NCBI GenBank assembly: GCA_028280665.1
Contig: JANQLJ010000082.1
Location: 1 to 33,237 of the forward strand
Length of the DNA stretch: 33,237 nt
DNA from: Alphaproteobacteria bacterium
GTDB lineage: Bacteria > Pseudomonadota > Alphaproteobacteria > JAJFIK01
Direction of reading: 5' to 3'
Made by a program: the position numbers and the translations under genes
Shown here: positions 31,242 to 33,237 of the stretch, piece by piece
How the letters are laid out: each line of letters begins with the position of its first letter
How positions within the stretch are numbered: the first letter of the stretch is position 1
Notes under the pieces: model-generated
Told to the model about the DNA's origin: nothing
The model's database searches: none
Seen by the model: the letters and a program-made list of their open reading frames with translations, nothing else

Positions 31242-32240
31242 ATGCCGGGACTAAGAGAGTGGGTGCTGGCGTTTGTTCTTCGCTACCTCCGCAGCCAGCG
31301 CCGCCGTGCGGCCCCCGATCTTGCCTTCACGGTTTGGCGCAAGCAGATTGCCAATGCGGCGCGGCGCGCGGCGAAGCTGCCCAAAGATGCCCGGGTCACG
31401 GAAGTTGACGTCAACGGCGTGCCGGCGGAATGGGTCGAGCGGGGCCTGAGCCGCGCCCACCGGGTGATCCTCTATTTTCACGGCGGGGGATATTGCGGCG
31501 GCTCGCCCGACAGCCACCGCCCCCTGGTTTCCCGGCTTTGCAATACGGCGCACGCGCGCGCGCTTATTCCCGCCTACCGGATTGCGCCGGAATACCCCTT
31601 CCCCGCCGCCTTCGAAGACGCCCTTGTCTGTTATCGCTGGCTGCTGGCAAGCGGCATCGACCCGGACGGCATCGCCATAGCCGGAGATTCCGCTGGCGGC
31701 GGGCTTGCGCTCGCCACCGCCATGGCCGTCCGAGACGAGGGCCTGGCTCTCCCTGGGTGCATTGTCTTGATCTCCCCTTGGACGGACCTTGCCCTTTCCG
31801 GCCGTTCCTTGCTCCGGGCCACGCGGCTCGATCCGTTTTTAGATATTCGCGACCTTGCGGGCTTTGCGCATCAATACCTGGATGGAAACTCCCCCACCGA
31901 CCCGCACGCATCGCCGCTCTATGGTGAGTTTCATAGTCTTCCTTCGACGCTTATCCATGTGGGCTCCAATGAAGTTCTGAAAGACGATGCGGTGAGAACT
32001 GCGAAGCTTGCCGAGGAAGCAGGGGTCGATGTGAGCGTCGAGGTCTGGGGCGATCAATACCACGTCTTCCAGGCCTTGCCGGTAAAGGCGGCGGAAGCCT
32101 CGATTGCGCGTCTGGGCTCGTTTATCCGTTCGCGCACGGTTCTTTCGGCGGTGGCGCGCCCCACGGTTCCTGCCGCCGGGAATGAAGGCGCGCCTACTTT
32201 GGAAAACCCGCAAACACCGAGCGGAAGCCGTCCGGGCTAA
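31242..32240 (+). CDS. alpha/beta hydrolase, hormone-sensitive-lipase family (family IV esterase)
   Basis: A 332-residue carboxylesterase/lipase. The oxyanion motif is ILYFHGGGYCGGSP (76-89), the nucleophile Ser150 is in IAGDSAGGGLALA, the acid is Asp248 or Asp249 in EVLKDDA, and His274 is in DQYHVFQ. IPAYRIAPEYPFPAAFEDAL and VLISPWTDL are also characteristic of family IV. It lacks a clear signal peptide and probably cleaves short acyl esters in the cytoplasm. GAGGG precedes the ATG by six bases. The last 47 bases overlap the end of the convergent pentapeptide-repeat gene, so its 15 C-terminal residues are encoded opposite that gene. Confidence 0.9.
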   Translation: MPGLREWVLAFVLRYLRSQRRRAAPDLAFTVWRKQIANAARRAAKLPKDARVTEVDVNGVPAEWVERGLSRAHRVILYFHGGGYCGGSPDSHRPLVSRLCNTAHARALIPAYRIAPEYPFPAAFEDALVCYRWLLASGIDPDGIAIAGDSAGGGLALATAMAVRDEGLALPGCIVLISPWTDLALSGRSLLRATRLDPFLDIRDLAGFAHQYLDGNSPTDPHASPLYGEFHSLPSTLIHVGSNEVLKDDAVRTAKLAEEAGVDVSVEVWGDQYHVFQALPVKAAEASIARLGSFIRSRTVLSAVARPTVPAAGNEGAPTLENPQTPSGSRPG

Positions 32241-33237
32241 CCGTCGCGCGCTCCAAATCAATGCCGCGCAAGTTCGCGGCCCCAAGAACAGCGCCTCTAA
32301 GATCGGCGCGGGCGAGCACCGCTCCTTCAAGATCGACACCGCGCAAATCCGCGCCGCGCAAGTCCGCGCTCCGCAAGTTTGCGCCGCAGCCCCGCGTCGC
32401 AACGGGCCGCTTGCCCTCGACCGCCAGGGGGCCGAGCGCTGCACCCCTTAAGTCCGCACCGGCAAATCGGGCGCCGTTCAAGCTCGCGCCGCGAAGGTCG
32501 GCACGGGTGAGATTAGCTTTACGGAAATCGGCGCCCGCAAGCTGCGCCCCCTTAAGGCATACGCCGGACAAATCCATCCCGAAGAAGGTGGCATTAGGTG
32601 CAACAAGCGCCGTCAGGTCGCGCCCTGAAAGCACGCCCGCATCCCGCAAATCCGCATTGCCTAAAAGACCTGGCTCGCCCCCGGCGCCGTGCGAGCGCAC
32701 CCAGGCCTGATGCCGCGCAAGAACCTCCGCTAGCGAAGGCCCGCCCTCGTCCACCGATGGAGCCGCGGGTGCGTCCCGGACCACATGCCGCAGATGTGCC
32801 CCATTGAAAAGAACGCCCTCCGTCATGGCGCCCGCCAAGACCGCGCCTTCAAGATCGGCGCCCAAAAGGATGGCGCCGGTCAGGTCCGCGCCGTCGAGCA
32901 TAGCCTGCGTGAGCCGGGCATTGGTAAAATTCGCGGCAACAAGACGGCACCCGCCGAAATCCACCTCAGCAAGGTCCACAGGCCGGGCAACCACGCCGCC
33001 AAGAGATGAGCTTGTTTCCGCGTGCTCAGTGTCTGAGGTGGATGACGCGCGCGGATCGACCACCTCGCCAAAGTCCGCTTCGCAGAAATTCGCATCGGTG
33101 ATGCTCGCGCCCATAAGGCAGGCCCCGCTTAGGTCGGCCCTGCGCGCTCGTGCGCCGTCAAGCGCCGCGCCCGTAAGGTCCGCCAGGCGAAAGACGGCCC
33201 CCTCGATAACCGCGCCTTCGAAACGCGCGCCGCGCAG
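32194..33237 (-). CDS. pentapeptide-repeat protein (5' end beyond window)
   Basis: The reading frame runs open to the window edge, so the N-terminus is missing; 347 residues are visible. Two blocks of A-(D/N)-L-x-x repeats form right-handed quadrilateral beta-helices: roughly visible residues 1-150 (interrupted by an acidic Ser/Thr insert near 61-82) and 195-330. A helical linker between them contains LAEVLARHQAWVRSHGAGGE. Such proteins act as structural or binding modules, for instance on DNA gyrase or at membranes, but no specific role is visible. An internal ATG at 33114 is probably not the start, because repeats continue upstream of it. The C-terminal TVSPDGFRSVFAGFPK lies outside the helix. 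Confidence 0.85.
   Translation of the reverse strand: MRGARFEGAVIEGAVFRLADLTGAALDGARARRADLSGACLMGASITDANFCEADFGEVVDPRASSTSDTEHAETSSSLGGVVARPVDLAEVDFGGCRLVAANFTNARLTQAMLDGADLTGAILLGADLEGAVLAGAMTEGVLFNGAHLRHVVRDAPAAPSVDEGGPSLAEVLARHQAWVRSHGAGGEPGLLGNADLRDAGVLSGRDLTALVAPNATFFGMDLSGVCLKGAQLAGADFRKANLTRADLRGASLNGARFAGADLRGAALGPLAVEGKRPVATRGCGANLRSADLRGADLRGVDLEGAVLARADLRGAVLGAANLRGIDLERATVSPDGFRSVFAGFPK

Noticed and set aside
32880-33114. Pentapeptide gene starting at the ATG 33114
   Set aside because: The same frame continues upstream to the window edge with clear ADLTG and ADLSG repeats, so the gene is cut by the window rather than starting here.
1-33237. Mobile element, prophage, CRISPR or defence island
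   Set aside because: No transposase, integrase, direct-repeat array, nuclease or toxin pair was seen. The single tRNA gene has no partial duplicate nearby to suggest an attachment site.

Overview
The window is GC-rich, densely coded chromosome of an alphaproteobacterium. The best lineage evidence is a near-canonical CpdR (the cell-cycle proteolysis adaptor of Caulobacter and Rhizobiales), the gckA-pyk pairing, the short alphaproteobacterial rpmJ, a PraR/PhrR-like XRE regulator and two CcrM-type GANTC sites upstream of cpdR. I see no transposase, integrase, phage gene, CRISPR array or rRNA. It reads as core chromosome with several lineage-specific genes.

Layout. 1-3.6 kb: glycerate 2-kinase and pyruvate kinase (glycerate to pyruvate), a small exported TPR protein, and rpmJ with its own promoter and terminator. 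3.8-9.3 kb: envelope genes, namely an MltB-type lytic transglycosylase, an MFS exporter, a small beta-barrel protein, an LD-carboxypeptidase and a PlsC-like acyltransferase. 9.3-12 kb, minus strand: an Msp2/OMP-like surface barrel, a GT-A glycosyltransferase with a histone-H1-like lysine/alanine tail, and a membrane PH-domain protein. 12.1-15.2 kb, minus strand: a PLP-dependent decarboxylase, HMG-CoA lyase, tRNA-Val(GAC) and cpdR. 15.3-20.4 kb, plus strand: N-formylglutamate amidohydrolase with a probably leaderless start, an SLT transglycosylase behind a structured leader, a GT4 glycosyltransferase, the XRE regulator and a histidinol-phosphatase. 20.4-21.7 kb, minus strand: a translationally coupled SCP2 and lysophospholipase-like pair.

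21.8-29.8 kb is a lipid/CoA and transport block: two paralogous biotin-dependent carboxyltransferase subunits with a YbjN-like exported protein between them, a minus-strand exported protein, then MaoC hydratase, TAXI binding protein and fused TRAP permease. No biotin carboxylase or biotin carrier is in the window, so the carboxylases need a partner encoded elsewhere. 29.8-33.2 kb is stress-related: an hsp20 gene preceded by an RpoH-like promoter and a leader with the hallmarks of a ROSE RNA thermometer, a GNAT-like protein of unknown role behind two FNR/FixK-type boxes, an HSL-family esterase, and a pentapeptide-repeat protein cut by the window edge.

The strongest non-coding signals are the hsp20 thermometer leader, the perfect FNR-type palindrome at 31040-31053, and the paired GANTC sites at cpdR. 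I found no clear evidence of a wholly new defence or mobile system. The most unusual protein-level items are the H1-tailed glycosyltransferase and the tandem carboxyltransferase/YbjN cluster.
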